This document shows positions 8,053 through 15,833 of a DNA stretch of 29,250 bases, piece after piece. Each line of letters opens with the position of its first letter. The stretch's first letter is position 1. The notes under the pieces were generated by a model. That model was given only the letters and a program-made list of their open reading frames with translations, was not told the DNA's origin and made no database searches. The position numbers and the translations under genes were made by a program. The stretch comes from CAYXEN01 sp964464035. GTDB taxonomy: Bacteria; Krumholzibacteriota; Krumholzibacteriia; WVZY01. The stretch spans positions 1 through 29,250 of the forward strand of contig CAYXEN010000030.1 in the NCBI GenBank assembly GCA_964464035.1, in the 5' to 3' direction.

Positions 8053-9284
8053 CAGGCGATCATTCCTTCCGTGCAGGCGGCGGGCGCAGGCGCATCATGC
8101 GCCGCCCGGCCGTTCGAGCTATTATTCGAATTCACTGTTTCGATCATCGTGTTTTTTTTTACGAGGGCCGCTATGATCTCCGCCGACCTGTCCGCACCGT
8201 CGAGTTTGACCCATTGCTTCATCCGCTCGGCCATCTCTCTCCTCCGCGGCTCGTCGTCGAGTAACGCCGTGATGCTCTGTGCCAGCGATTCGGGCGAGAG
8301 CGAACCGTCCTCGAGCACAATCGCGGCGCCCGCCTCTTCCAGTTCGATGACGTTCTTGCGCTGATGATCGTCCGCCGCGTACGGGTAAGGGACGAAGATC
8401 GTCGGAACCCCGAAAGCGGCCAGCTCGAAAACGCTTGAAGCACCGGCCCTGGCAACCGCCACGTCTGCCAGCTCGTACAGAAGATCCATTCTTTCATAGA
8501 ACGGAAGCACTCTGACCATGTCACGCTCGTCCGCCGCCTTTCCCGCCGCATCATCGTAGTTCTTCTCCCCGGCCAGGACGACGAATTGAACCAGTCTCTT
8601 CCTCAGGATCAACCTGGCCGCGTCTATGGCGTTCTCGTTGAGATTCCTCGCGCCCCGGCTCCCCCCCACGATCAGGACGATGGGAACGTCCTCGCGCAGG
8701 CCGAGTCTCGACGCGATCGAAGGAGCCCCCTCACCGCCGGGCCTGAAACGAAGCGCGTTTCCCACGACGGCGCAAACGACCCGTCTCGGGATGTATCTCC
8801 TCGAATCCTCGTAAGCGAGCAGAACGATATGCGAAAACCTGGAAAGGATCCTGTTCGCAAGCCCGGGAACGCTGTTCTGCTCCTGGATGACACGCGGCTT
8901 CCTGCAAAGCACAGCCGCCGTGACGACCGCAGCGCTGGCGTAGCCGCCGGTGCCCAGCACCACGTCGGGATCGAATCTCTTCACGATGCGCACGGCCTCG
9001 AGAAGAGCTCCGATGAAACCGAAAGCCGCCGTCACCTTGCGTACGAAGCCGCCGCCCCTCAACCCGCGGCCGGGCAACAGGACGTACGGGACTTCGGCCG
9101 CAGTGAATATGGCCTTCTCCACGCCGTTCCTCGCCCCGGCGAAGAGCACTTCAACGCCGCCTATCCTGCCGGCGAGCGCACGGTAGACGGCGAGACCCGG
9201 ATACACGTGCCCGCCGGTTCCGCCGCCGGCTATCAACACCCTGAGCTTGACTTCCGCTCTCTTTTCCCAGTTTCTGCTATTCAT
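8052..9284 (-). CDS. murG: MurG, undecaprenyl-PP-MurNAc-pentapeptide GlcNAc transferase
   Basis: This peripheral membrane GT28 enzyme converts lipid I to lipid II. The N-terminal lobe has GGGTGGH at residues 20-26. The C-terminal UDP-GlcNAc-binding lobe has GGSRGARN at 207-214, RAGASSVFELAAFG at 279-292 and FVPYPYAADDHQ near 298-308. The conserved protein ends near residue 377 (AALVKKN). A further 33-residue low-complexity tail (NSNNSSNG, APAPAA) is unusual and begins exactly at a run of nine A's on the coding strand (8152-8160). A one-base change in that run would end the protein at normal length. ATG at 9284 is used. AGGAG touches it directly and a second AGGTG lies 10 nt upstream. Confidence 0.96.
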   Translation of the reverse strand: MNSRNWEKRAEVKLRVLIAGGGTGGHVYPGLAVYRALAGRIGGVEVLFAGARNGVEKAIFTAAEVPYVLLPGRGLRGGGFVRKVTAAFGFIGALLEAVRIVKRFDPDVVLGTGGYASAAVVTAAVLCRKPRVIQEQNSVPGLANRILSRFSHIVLLAYEDSRRYIPRRVVCAVVGNALRFRPGGEGAPSIASRLGLREDVPIVLIVGGSRGARNLNENAIDAARLILRKRLVQFVVLAGEKNYDDAAGKAADERDMVRVLPFYERMDLLYELADVAVARAGASSVFELAAFGVPTIFVPYPYAADDHQRKNVIELEEAGAAIVLEDGSLSPESLAQSITALLDDEPRRREMAERMKQWVKLDGADRSAEIIAALVKKNTMIETVNSNNSSNGRAAHDAPAPAACTEGMIA

Positions 9285-9302
9285 CTCCTGTATTCACCTG
9301 CC

Positions 9303-9317
9303 GATCGGGCTCCGATC
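9303..9317 (-). repeat. short stem-loop between ftsW and murG
   Basis: A perfect 6-bp inverted repeat (GATCGG, 3-nt loop, CCGATC) sits in the 46-nt spacer between the ftsW stop and the murG start. It ends about 18 nt before the murG ATG. There is no T-tract after it, so it is not an intrinsic terminator. It could affect ribosome access to murG or mRNA processing, or be chance in GC-rich DNA. Confidence 0.4.
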
Positions 9318-9330
9318 TCTTGCCACACGA

Positions 9331-10500
9331 TCATGACGCCTGCGCCGCGCAGCGCAGCCGCCGCGATCTGACGCTCTTCCTCGGCGTCGAACTGATCCGC
9401 CGACCCCCTCCCACGTTTATCAGGATGCCCACGGCGATCGAATTGATCACCAGGGCGGTCCCGCCGTAACTTATGAACGGAAGCGGAAGCCCGGTCACGG
9501 GCAACATGCCGGTCGCCACCGCCATGTTGAGAGCCGCGTAGATGAAAATCGAACTCCCGATGCCGACGGCGAGCATCTCGCCGAACACGTCCCCGCACCT
9601 GCGCGCGATCTTCAACGCCCTCAGAGCGAGAAGAAGAAAGAGGCCGCTCACCAAGACCGTTCCCACGATCCCCAGCTCCTCGCCGAGGATCGAGAATATG
9701 AAATCCGTGTGTGAATCGGGCAGCCAATTGAGCTTCTGCATACTCTTGCCGAAGCCTATGCCGTGTATGCCTCCCGAACCCAGGCCGATTAGCGACTGGT
9801 ACACCTGCCAGTTCGCCTCGCGGAGGCTCTCGCCGTGCTTCAAGAAAGCCATCAAGCGCTCGCGCGCGTAGTCCTCGCTCCAGATCTTGACGGCCACGGG
9901 AAGCGCGGCGGCGCAGGCGAAAGCGGCGAGGTGCATGATCCTCGCTCCGCCCACGAACATGACGACCAGGGCAATGAGCATCGTGGCGCCCGCCGTCCCG
10001 AAGTCGGGCTGCGCGGCCATCAAACCGACGACGAGCAGAACCGCGCCGGCGGCGGGCAGGAAGCCGCGCTTGAAATCCGTGAAATCCCTTCCCGTTCGCG
10101 CGATCCAGTACGAAAGGAACAGGATCAGAGCCAGCCTGGCTGCCTCCGAGGGCTGGAGCGTCGCATGGATCGATTTTATGTGGTACCACTTGGCGGACCC
10201 CCTGATGGGATGCCCCGCCACGAAAAGCCCTATGAGAAGCACGACGGCCGTTAGGTACACCGCCACCGCCGGCTTGCGGTAGAGGCGATAATCCACTCGA
10301 ACCGCCGCCACGAAGAAGAGCATCGCCACCGTCAGCCTGAGGAGATGGTTCTTTATCAGAAAATACGGATTGGAGAACTTCGCGGCGGAGAAGAACGAGC
10401 TGGAGGACGCCACCAGGTAAACTCCGATCGCCGAGAGGATCACGAAAATCAACATCACTCTTCGATCCGCTTCGAGATTCTTGAGCCTGTTTCGAACCAT
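9331..10500 (-). CDS. ftsW: septal peptidoglycan glycosyltransferase FtsW
   Basis: FtsW is the SEDS-family polytopic membrane enzyme that polymerises lipid II at the septum together with FtsI. The 389-residue product has about ten hydrophobic helices and the SEDS landmarks: QPSEAARLALILFLSYW, QPDFGTAGATML, a large periplasmic loop with WLPDSHTDFIFSILGEELG, and PLPFISYGGTALVINSIAVG near the end. I use ATG at 10500, which has TGAGGT 5 nt upstream and lies just after the murD stop. The frame is open to 10584, but the extra 28 residues would overlap murD and are not typical. The last 25 residues are basic. RodA is the close paralogue, but the position between murD and murG favours FtsW. Confidence 0.95.
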   Translation of the reverse strand: MVRNRLKNLEADRRVMLIFVILSAIGVYLVASSSSFFSAAKFSNPYFLIKNHLLRLTVAMLFFVAAVRVDYRLYRKPAVAVYLTAVVLLIGLFVAGHPIRGSAKWYHIKSIHATLQPSEAARLALILFLSYWIARTGRDFTDFKRGFLPAAGAVLLVVGLMAAQPDFGTAGATMLIALVVMFVGGARIMHLAAFACAAALPVAVKIWSEDYARERLMAFLKHGESLREANWQVYQSLIGLGSGGIHGIGFGKSMQKLNWLPDSHTDFIFSILGEELGIVGTVLVSGLFLLLALRALKIARRCGDVFGEMLAVGIGSSIFIYAALNMAVATGMLPVTGLPLPFISYGGTALVINSIAVGILINVGGGRRISSTPRKSVRSRRLRCAAQAS

Positions 10501-10508
10501 GCGAGACC

Positions 10509-11876
10509 TCACAAATCGTTGACCAACCGCTTGAACACCTCGCCCCTCTCCTTGTAATCCTTGAACATGTCGAAGCTGGCGCACGCAGGAGCAAGGAGGA
10601 CCGTCTCCCCCGGTTCGGCGTGCGCCCGGGCCTTCTCGACCGCTTCCTGGAGATCCGAAGCGTTCTCCATCGGCACCGAGCCGGCGAGCGCACGGGATAT
10701 CTTGTCCGCCGCCTCACCGATGAGGATGATCTCCTTGACGCGATCGAGCACCGACACCAGGGCGCTGAAATCGGCGTTCTTGTCCCGGCCGCCCATTATC
10801 ACTATCGCTTTGCCGTCGATACTGGCGATGCTCTTGAGGGCCGCGTCCACGTTGGTGGCCTTGGAGTCGTTGATGTACGCCACTCCGCCTTCCACTCTCA
10901 CGAGTTCCATGCGGTGCGCAAGAGGTCGGTACCCACGCAGGGCCTCGCGGACGACGCTGTCCTTCAAGCCGAGAGCGGCGGCGATTCCCACTGCGGCCAG
11001 CGCGTTCTCCAGGTTGTGGACGCCCACCGGCATGAATTCGTCCCTGCTCATGAGGGCTTCCTCCTTGCCGCCCATCGAACGGACCAGCATTCCTTCTTCG
11101 AAGAAGACACCGTCTCCGGGCAGACGGGAACGGGAGAAGGGAATCGTTCTCCCCGGGAAATCCCTCGTGAACGATTCGCAAACCGGATCCATTCGGTTGT
11201 AGACGTACCAAGTCCGATCGTCGGCGCGATTGAGAATCCTTTTCTTCGACGCGGTGTACTTTTCGAAAGAATCGTCGTAACGATCCAGGTGGTCGGGGGT
11301 GACGTTGAGGCATACCGCGACGTCCGCCTTGAACCTGTCTATCGTATCGAGCTGGAAACTGCTCACTTCCAGAACAGCGGTATCGCAGCCACCCTCCTCC
11401 ACGACCGCGGAAAACGGAGTGCCGATGTTGCCCGCCACCACCGAGCTCCCACCCGCGAGTTTCATTATCCTGCCCACGAGGTCCGTGACGGTGGACTTGC
11501 CGTTGGTGCCGGTGACCGCGACGATTCGCATCGCGGAGAACTGGTAGGCGACCTCGAGTTCGCCAGTCACGTAGATCGAGAGCCGCTTCGACTTCTCCAC
11601 CAGCGGGTGCTCCATGGGAACCCCCGGGCTCAAGACCAGACAGTCGAACCTTTCCAGCGAAGCCAGGCACTCGTCCGGAGAGAGGGTTCTTATCTTTCTC
11701 TCCTCGGCGCCGCTCACGCCCGCGCCGCCGAAACCGGCCAACTTCTCGGCATCATCGTCGGTCACGGTCACTTCGTACCCCCTGGAAGCGAGAAGAGACG
11801 CCGCCGCTTCACCGCTCTTTCCCAAGCCGACGACCAGGACCCTATGCTTGTCGTGAATTCCCATTTCGTCCTTCAT
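10509..11876 (-). CDS. murD: UDP-N-acetylmuramoyl-L-alanine--D-glutamate ligase MurD
   Basis: This ATP-dependent ligase adds D-glutamate to UDP-MurNAc-L-Ala. The product is 455 residues from ATG 11876. It has an N-terminal Rossmann motif VLVVGLGKSG, the P-loop GTNGKST at about 123-129, the central LNVTPDHLDRY, INDSKATN, and IMGGRDKNADF in the C-terminal domain. The chosen start overlaps the mraY stop as ATGA. ATG at 11864 (residue 5) has a better AAGGA upstream and gives an equally typical N-terminus. The frame is open to 12020 inside mraY, but that extension is not family-like. Confidence 0.96.
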   Translation of the reverse strand: MKDEMGIHDKHRVLVVGLGKSGEAAASLLASRGYEVTVTDDDAEKLAGFGGAGVSGAEERKIRTLSPDECLASLERFDCLVLSPGVPMEHPLVEKSKRLSIYVTGELEVAYQFSAMRIVAVTGTNGKSTVTDLVGRIMKLAGGSSVVAGNIGTPFSAVVEEGGCDTAVLEVSSFQLDTIDRFKADVAVCLNVTPDHLDRYDDSFEKYTASKKRILNRADDRTWYVYNRMDPVCESFTRDFPGRTIPFSRSRLPGDGVFFEEGMLVRSMGGKEEALMSRDEFMPVGVHNLENALAAVGIAAALGLKDSVVREALRGYRPLAHRMELVRVEGGVAYINDSKATNVDAALKSIASIDGKAIVIMGGRDKNADFSALVSVLDRVKEIILIGEAADKISRALAGSVPMENASDLQEAVEKARAHAEPGETVLLAPACASFDMFKDYKERGEVFKRLVNDL

Positions 11877-12958
11877 TGCAGTTTCAGCGTGCTCAAGCTG
11901 AGCAACGCGAGGAGCACCGCTATTATCCAGAAGCGTACTACTATCTTCGACTCCGGCCATCCGCTCAGCTCGAAATGGTGGTGCAGCGGGGCCATCTTGA
12001 ATATCCTCTTCTTGCGCCACTTGAACGAGGTCACCTGAAGAATCACGCTCAAGGCCTCGGCCACGAACAATCCGCCGATCACGACGAGAAGCAACTCGCG
12101 CTTGAGGAGGACCGCGACCACTCCGAGAGCCCCTCCCAGGGAAAGCGATCCAGTGTCACCCATGAAGACTTCCGCCGGCGGGCTGTTGTACCACAGGAAT
12201 CCGAGGGAAGCCCCCACGACCGCCATGCAATAGACGCTCAATTCCCCGCTTCCCTCGAGGTAGAGGATGTTCAAGTAGTTGGCAAAGACCTTGTGACCGC
12301 TCACGTATGCTATGCCGGCGAAGGCGAAGAAACAGAAAGTGCCCAATCCGATCGCGAGTCCGTCGACCCCGTCGCTCAGATTCACGCTGTTGCTGGTTCC
12401 GGTCAGCACGAGCATGACCAGCACTATGTAGAACCATCCGAAATTGATGAACAACCCCTTCAAGAACGGTATCGATGTCAACGTCGCCGCGTCCGGAACC
12501 AGGGGATGGAAGTAGAGAAAAATCCCGAGTCCCAGGCCGAAGCTCAGCTGCCCGGCCAGCTTGTACCTCCCGACGAGGCCCTTGGCCCTTTTCTTCACCG
12601 TGTGCAGATAGTCGTCGATGAAACCGATCAACCCCATCCACGCCGTGGTCACGAGCGTTATCTGCACGTATCTGTTCGTCAGGTCGCACCATAGAAGCGA
12701 GGGGATCACGATCGCGGCGAGGATCAAGAGTCCGCCCATCGTCGGCGTTCCCTTCTTGCTCTGGTGCGCTTTCGGCCCTTCTTCCCTTATCCGCTGGTAT
12801 ATGCCGCGCCTCCTCAAGAAACGGATGAACCACGGGCCGATGACGAAGCATATGAGAAGCGCCGTAATGGTGGCGTAGGCCGCTCTGAACGTTATGTAGC
12901 GGAACACGTTGAACGGCGAAAAATAAGTGTGCAACGGATAGAGCAAGTGATACAGCAT
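11873..12958 (-). CDS. mraY: phospho-N-acetylmuramoyl-pentapeptide-transferase MraY
   Basis: This integral membrane enzyme transfers phospho-MurNAc-pentapeptide from UDP to undecaprenyl phosphate, making lipid I. The 361-residue, multi-helix product has KKGTPTMGGLL, the catalytic Asp pair in GFIDDYLH (about residues 115-116), NLSDGVDGLAIG (about 193-204) and FMGDTGSLSLGGALG. The C-terminal region contains the family motif MAPLHHHFE. ATG at 12958 shares a base with the murF stop (TGATG) and has GAGGT 9 nt upstream. It gives the usual MLYHLLYPL N-terminus, so the open frame up to 13021 was not used. Confidence 0.98.
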   Translation of the reverse strand: MLYHLLYPLHTYFSPFNVFRYITFRAAYATITALLICFVIGPWFIRFLRRRGIYQRIREEGPKAHQSKKGTPTMGGLLILAAIVIPSLLWCDLTNRYVQITLVTTAWMGLIGFIDDYLHTVKKRAKGLVGRYKLAGQLSFGLGLGIFLYFHPLVPDAATLTSIPFLKGLFINFGWFYIVLVMLVLTGTSNSVNLSDGVDGLAIGLGTFCFFAFAGIAYVSGHKVFANYLNILYLEGSGELSVYCMAVVGASLGFLWYNSPPAEVFMGDTGSLSLGGALGVVAVLLKRELLLVVIGGLFVAEALSVILQVTSFKWRKKRIFKMAPLHHHFELSGWPESKIVVRFWIIAVLLALLSLSTLKLQ

Positions 12959-14346
12959 CAGTTCACGACCTCTAGGTTCAACCTGTCGATAAGGAACCCG
13001 ACGATTTCGTCCAACCTGCAAGAGTGCGAGCCCTTGACGAGCACGACGTCACCCTTGCCCACTTCCGTCCCCAGCGCTTTTCTCAATGATCCCAGGGTAT
13101 GGAAGGCTTCGAACCGGCAAGCTCCGCCGGCGCCTTCCATCCCGCTGCGAACCGCGTCGGCCTCCTCCCCCAACCAGAAGAGAAGGTCCAATTCCATGAG
13201 CGCCGCGAAACGCCCCAGGGCCTCGTGGTATTCATCGCTGAATGCGCCGAGTTCTTTCATGTCCCCCAGAACCGCCACCCTCCGCGACGCCGGCATTCCC
13301 GAGAGAACCTCGAGCGAGGCCTGCATACTCGAAGGGTTGGCGTTGTAGGCATCGTCGATCACGGTGACGCCTCCGCCGCGCAACAACCTTCCCCTGCCCT
13401 CGAGCGGTGATACGGATGCCATGGCCTCGGCGGCTTCGTCCCTTTCTATGCCCTCGAGATCGGCCAGAGCGATGACCGCCGCCGCGTTACGAGCGTTGTG
13501 AATGCCGAGAAATCTGGATTTCATTCTCGTGCCGGAGACGCTGAACTCCGATCCGTCTTCAGTCAACCTGTACGAATCGACCACGTAGTCACTCCCGCGG
13601 GAAAAGCCGTACGTCACCACCCTGCAATTGCAACGTCGAGCGAGCAGATCGAAGAACTCGTCGTCGCGGGGCAGGACCGCAGTCCCCTCCGGGGGCAGGT
13701 TTTCGAGGAGTTCGGCCTTGGCGAGAGCGACTTCCCTCCTGCCGCCGAAAAACCCGATGTGCGCCTCGCCGATCTGGGTCACGATCCCGACGTGCGGAGC
13801 GAGAATGCCGCAGAGGAACCTGATCTCGCCCGGGTGGTTGGCTCCCAGTTCGGAAACGAGATAATCGTCTTCCCCGGATGCATCGAGGATGGTGAGAGGC
13901 ACCCCGATATGATTGTTGTAGTTGCCCGGGTTCGCGTACACCCGATGCCCCAGAGCCAGGACGCGCGCGATGAGCTCCTTGGTGGTGGTCTTGCCGCTGC
14001 TGCCGGTCACGGCGATCACTCTCGCCGGAAGCATCCGGCGGTATCCACCGGCCAGCCGCTGGAGAGAAGCCAGAGTATCCTTGACGAGAAAATATGATGC
14101 GCCGCTTTCGGTCCGGACGGGATCGTCCCTCTCCACGACCACGGCCAGGGCCCCGCGCTCGAAGGCGGACGACACATAGTCGTGGCCGTCCACTCTCTCG
14201 CCCTTCAACGCGAAAAAGATCCTGCCCTTGCAATCGGCGCGCGTATCGATGCTCGCACCGGTGACCGCCTCGTCACCGCGTTTGATTCTGTCGGCGACCA
14301 ATTGCCCGCTTCTTGCTAGCAGGTCTTTCGCCACAGCCAAGGTCAT
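12958..14346 (-). CDS. murF: UDP-MurNAc-tripeptide--D-Ala-D-Ala ligase MurF
   Basis: MurF adds the D-alanyl-D-alanine dipeptide and completes the UDP-MurNAc-pentapeptide. The 462-residue product shows the Mur N-terminal domain (SIDTRADCKGRIFFALKGE), the P-loop GSSGKTTT at about 115-122, NHIGVPLTIL with ELGANHPGEI, and VIDDAYNANPSSM in the C-terminal half. ATG at 14346 gives an N-terminus matching the family and lies 5 nt after the murE stop. TTG codons at 14355 and 14367 are in-frame alternatives nearer the GGAGGGGA ribosome site. D-Ala-D-Ala is normally supplied by Ddl, which is not encoded in this window. Confidence 0.96.
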   Translation of the reverse strand: MTLAVAKDLLARSGQLVADRIKRGDEAVTGASIDTRADCKGRIFFALKGERVDGHDYVSSAFERGALAVVVERDDPVRTESGASYFLVKDTLASLQRLAGGYRRMLPARVIAVTGSSGKTTTKELIARVLALGHRVYANPGNYNNHIGVPLTILDASGEDDYLVSELGANHPGEIRFLCGILAPHVGIVTQIGEAHIGFFGGRREVALAKAELLENLPPEGTAVLPRDDEFFDLLARRCNCRVVTYGFSRGSDYVVDSYRLTEDGSEFSVSGTRMKSRFLGIHNARNAAAVIALADLEGIERDEAAEAMASVSPLEGRGRLLRGGGVTVIDDAYNANPSSMQASLEVLSGMPASRRVAVLGDMKELGAFSDEYHEALGRFAALMELDLLFWLGEEADAVRSGMEGAGGACRFEAFHTLGSLRKALGTEVGKGDVVLVKGSHSCRLDEIVGFLIDRLNLEVVN

Positions 14347-14351
14347 GCCGG

Positions 14352-15833
14352 TCAATCTCCCCTCCAATCGGCAAGCGCTTTTGCCGCCTCTTCCTTGTCC
14401 GAAAAATGGATCCTCTCTCTTCCGATGATCTGGTAATCCTCGTGCCCCTTGCCGCAGATCGCCACCATGTCACCCTTGCGGGCCCCGGCGACGGCCTGCT
14501 TTATCGCTTCTCTTCGGTCCTCGATGACGACGATCCCCCCGGCGGAACGGTCCATGCCTTCCAGGATGTCCTCGATGATCAGCCGGGGATCCTCCGTGCG
14601 AGGGTTGTCGCTCGTGACGAAGCTCACGTCCGAGTGCTCCTGGACTATCCCGCCCATGATCGCCCGCTTGCCCCGGTCCCGGTCCCCCCCGCATCCGAAG
14701 ACGGTTATCAATCTCTTCGGACCCAACTCGCGGCAGAATTTCAAAACGCGCTCGATGCTGTCGGGAGTATGCGAGTAGTCCACAATGACGACCGGTTTTT
14801 CGCCTCCGCCCAGCGCCTCGAACCTGCCCGGAACGCTCGCGAGGGCTTCCAATCCCGCCTTTATGCCTTCGGCGTCTATACCGATCGCCTTGGCGGCGGC
14901 CGCAGCAAGAAGAGCGTTGGGTACGCTGAAACTCCCGAGCACCCGCAACTTCACGGGTAGGACGTCCGGCCCCAGCACGAGATCGAACCTGGTTCCGGAC
15001 AGATCCGCTTCGATCGAGCGTGCCCGTACTTCGGCGCCTTCATCGAGGCCGACTGGAATCTTGCGCCCGGGGAACTCCTCGCCGATCCTTCGCGCCGATG
15101 GATCCCCCGAGAAGTAGATCAGCGTGCCTTCGGGTTTCTTCCTTCCTGCACTCACCAGCGAGAAGCAGAACTCCCTCTTGGCCGCCACGTAGTCCTCGAT
15201 CGAAGGGTGGTAGTCGAGGTGGTCACGGGTTACGTTCGTGATTATCCCAACTTCGAATTCAAGACCCCATGTTCGTTGCTGCCTTACCGCATGGGAACTG
15301 ACTTCCATGACCACCCCTCGACAACCTTCGTCCTTCATTTTCTTGAAAAGGGAGTGGAGCTTGACGGCGTCGGGCGTTGTGTGAAGGGCCGGTTCGAGAT
15401 CATCGCCGGCTCCATGCCCCACCGTACCCACGATTCCCGTCTTCCCCCATCCCGACACCTCGCATATCCGGCGCAGCATGTGAACGGTGGACGTCTTCCC
15501 GTTCGTGCCGGTAACGCCGCAAAGAAACAAGTCGTCGGCCGGGTTTCCGTGGTAGGCCGCCGCCAACAGGGCCAGAGCCTTCGCCGTGTCCTCCACCACT
15601 ATCTCGGGGACCGCGAGGCCGGGAGTCGGCCTCTCGGTCACGCAGGCCGCCGCCCCTTTCTCGGCCGCCTCATGCACGTAGTCGTGACCGTCGGTTTTCA
15701 TTCCCTTCAATGCCACGAACAAAACCCCTTCTTTCACCTCTCGCGAGTTCGCGGTTACGCCCGCAACTTCCACGTTCCTTGCAACGGCTTTCTTTTCGGC
15801 TCCTATCGCCTTGAGAAGCTCCGCCAACCTCAT
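14352..15833 (-). CDS. murE: UDP-MurNAc-L-Ala-D-Glu:meso-diaminopimelate ligase MurE
   Basis: MurE adds the third stem-peptide residue. The 493-residue product has NSREVKEGVLFVALKG (about 29-44), the P-loop GTNGKTST at 109-116, EVSSHAV at 177-183, NVTRDHLDYH and GCGGDRDRGKR. The DNPR sequence at residues 409-412 is the known specificity motif for meso-diaminopimelate rather than L-lysine. The host therefore probably has DAP-type peptidoglycan. ATG at 15833 overlaps the ftsI stop as ATGA and has GGAAGG 8 nt upstream. Confidence 0.97.
   Translation of the reverse strand: MRLAELLKAIGAEKKAVARNVEVAGVTANSREVKEGVLFVALKGMKTDGHDYVHEAAEKGAAACVTERPTPGLAVPEIVVEDTAKALALLAAAYHGNPADDLFLCGVTGTNGKTSTVHMLRRICEVSGWGKTGIVGTVGHGAGDDLEPALHTTPDAVKLHSLFKKMKDEGCRGVVMEVSSHAVRQQRTWGLEFEVGIITNVTRDHLDYHPSIEDYVAAKREFCFSLVSAGRKKPEGTLIYFSGDPSARRIGEEFPGRKIPVGLDEGAEVRARSIEADLSGTRFDLVLGPDVLPVKLRVLGSFSVPNALLAAAAAKAIGIDAEGIKAGLEALASVPGRFEALGGGEKPVVIVDYSHTPDSIERVLKFCRELGPKRLITVFGCGGDRDRGKRAIMGGIVQEHSDVSFVTSDNPRTEDPRLIIEDILEGMDRSAGGIVVIEDRREAIKQAVAGARKGDMVAICGKGHEDYQIIGRERIHFSDKEEAAKALADWRGD

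Noticed and set aside
8151..8160. A T-run on the plus strand as a terminator.
   Set aside because: Transcription here runs on the minus strand, where the run reads as A's within murG. No GC-rich stem precedes it on the plus strand and no plus-strand gene is present.
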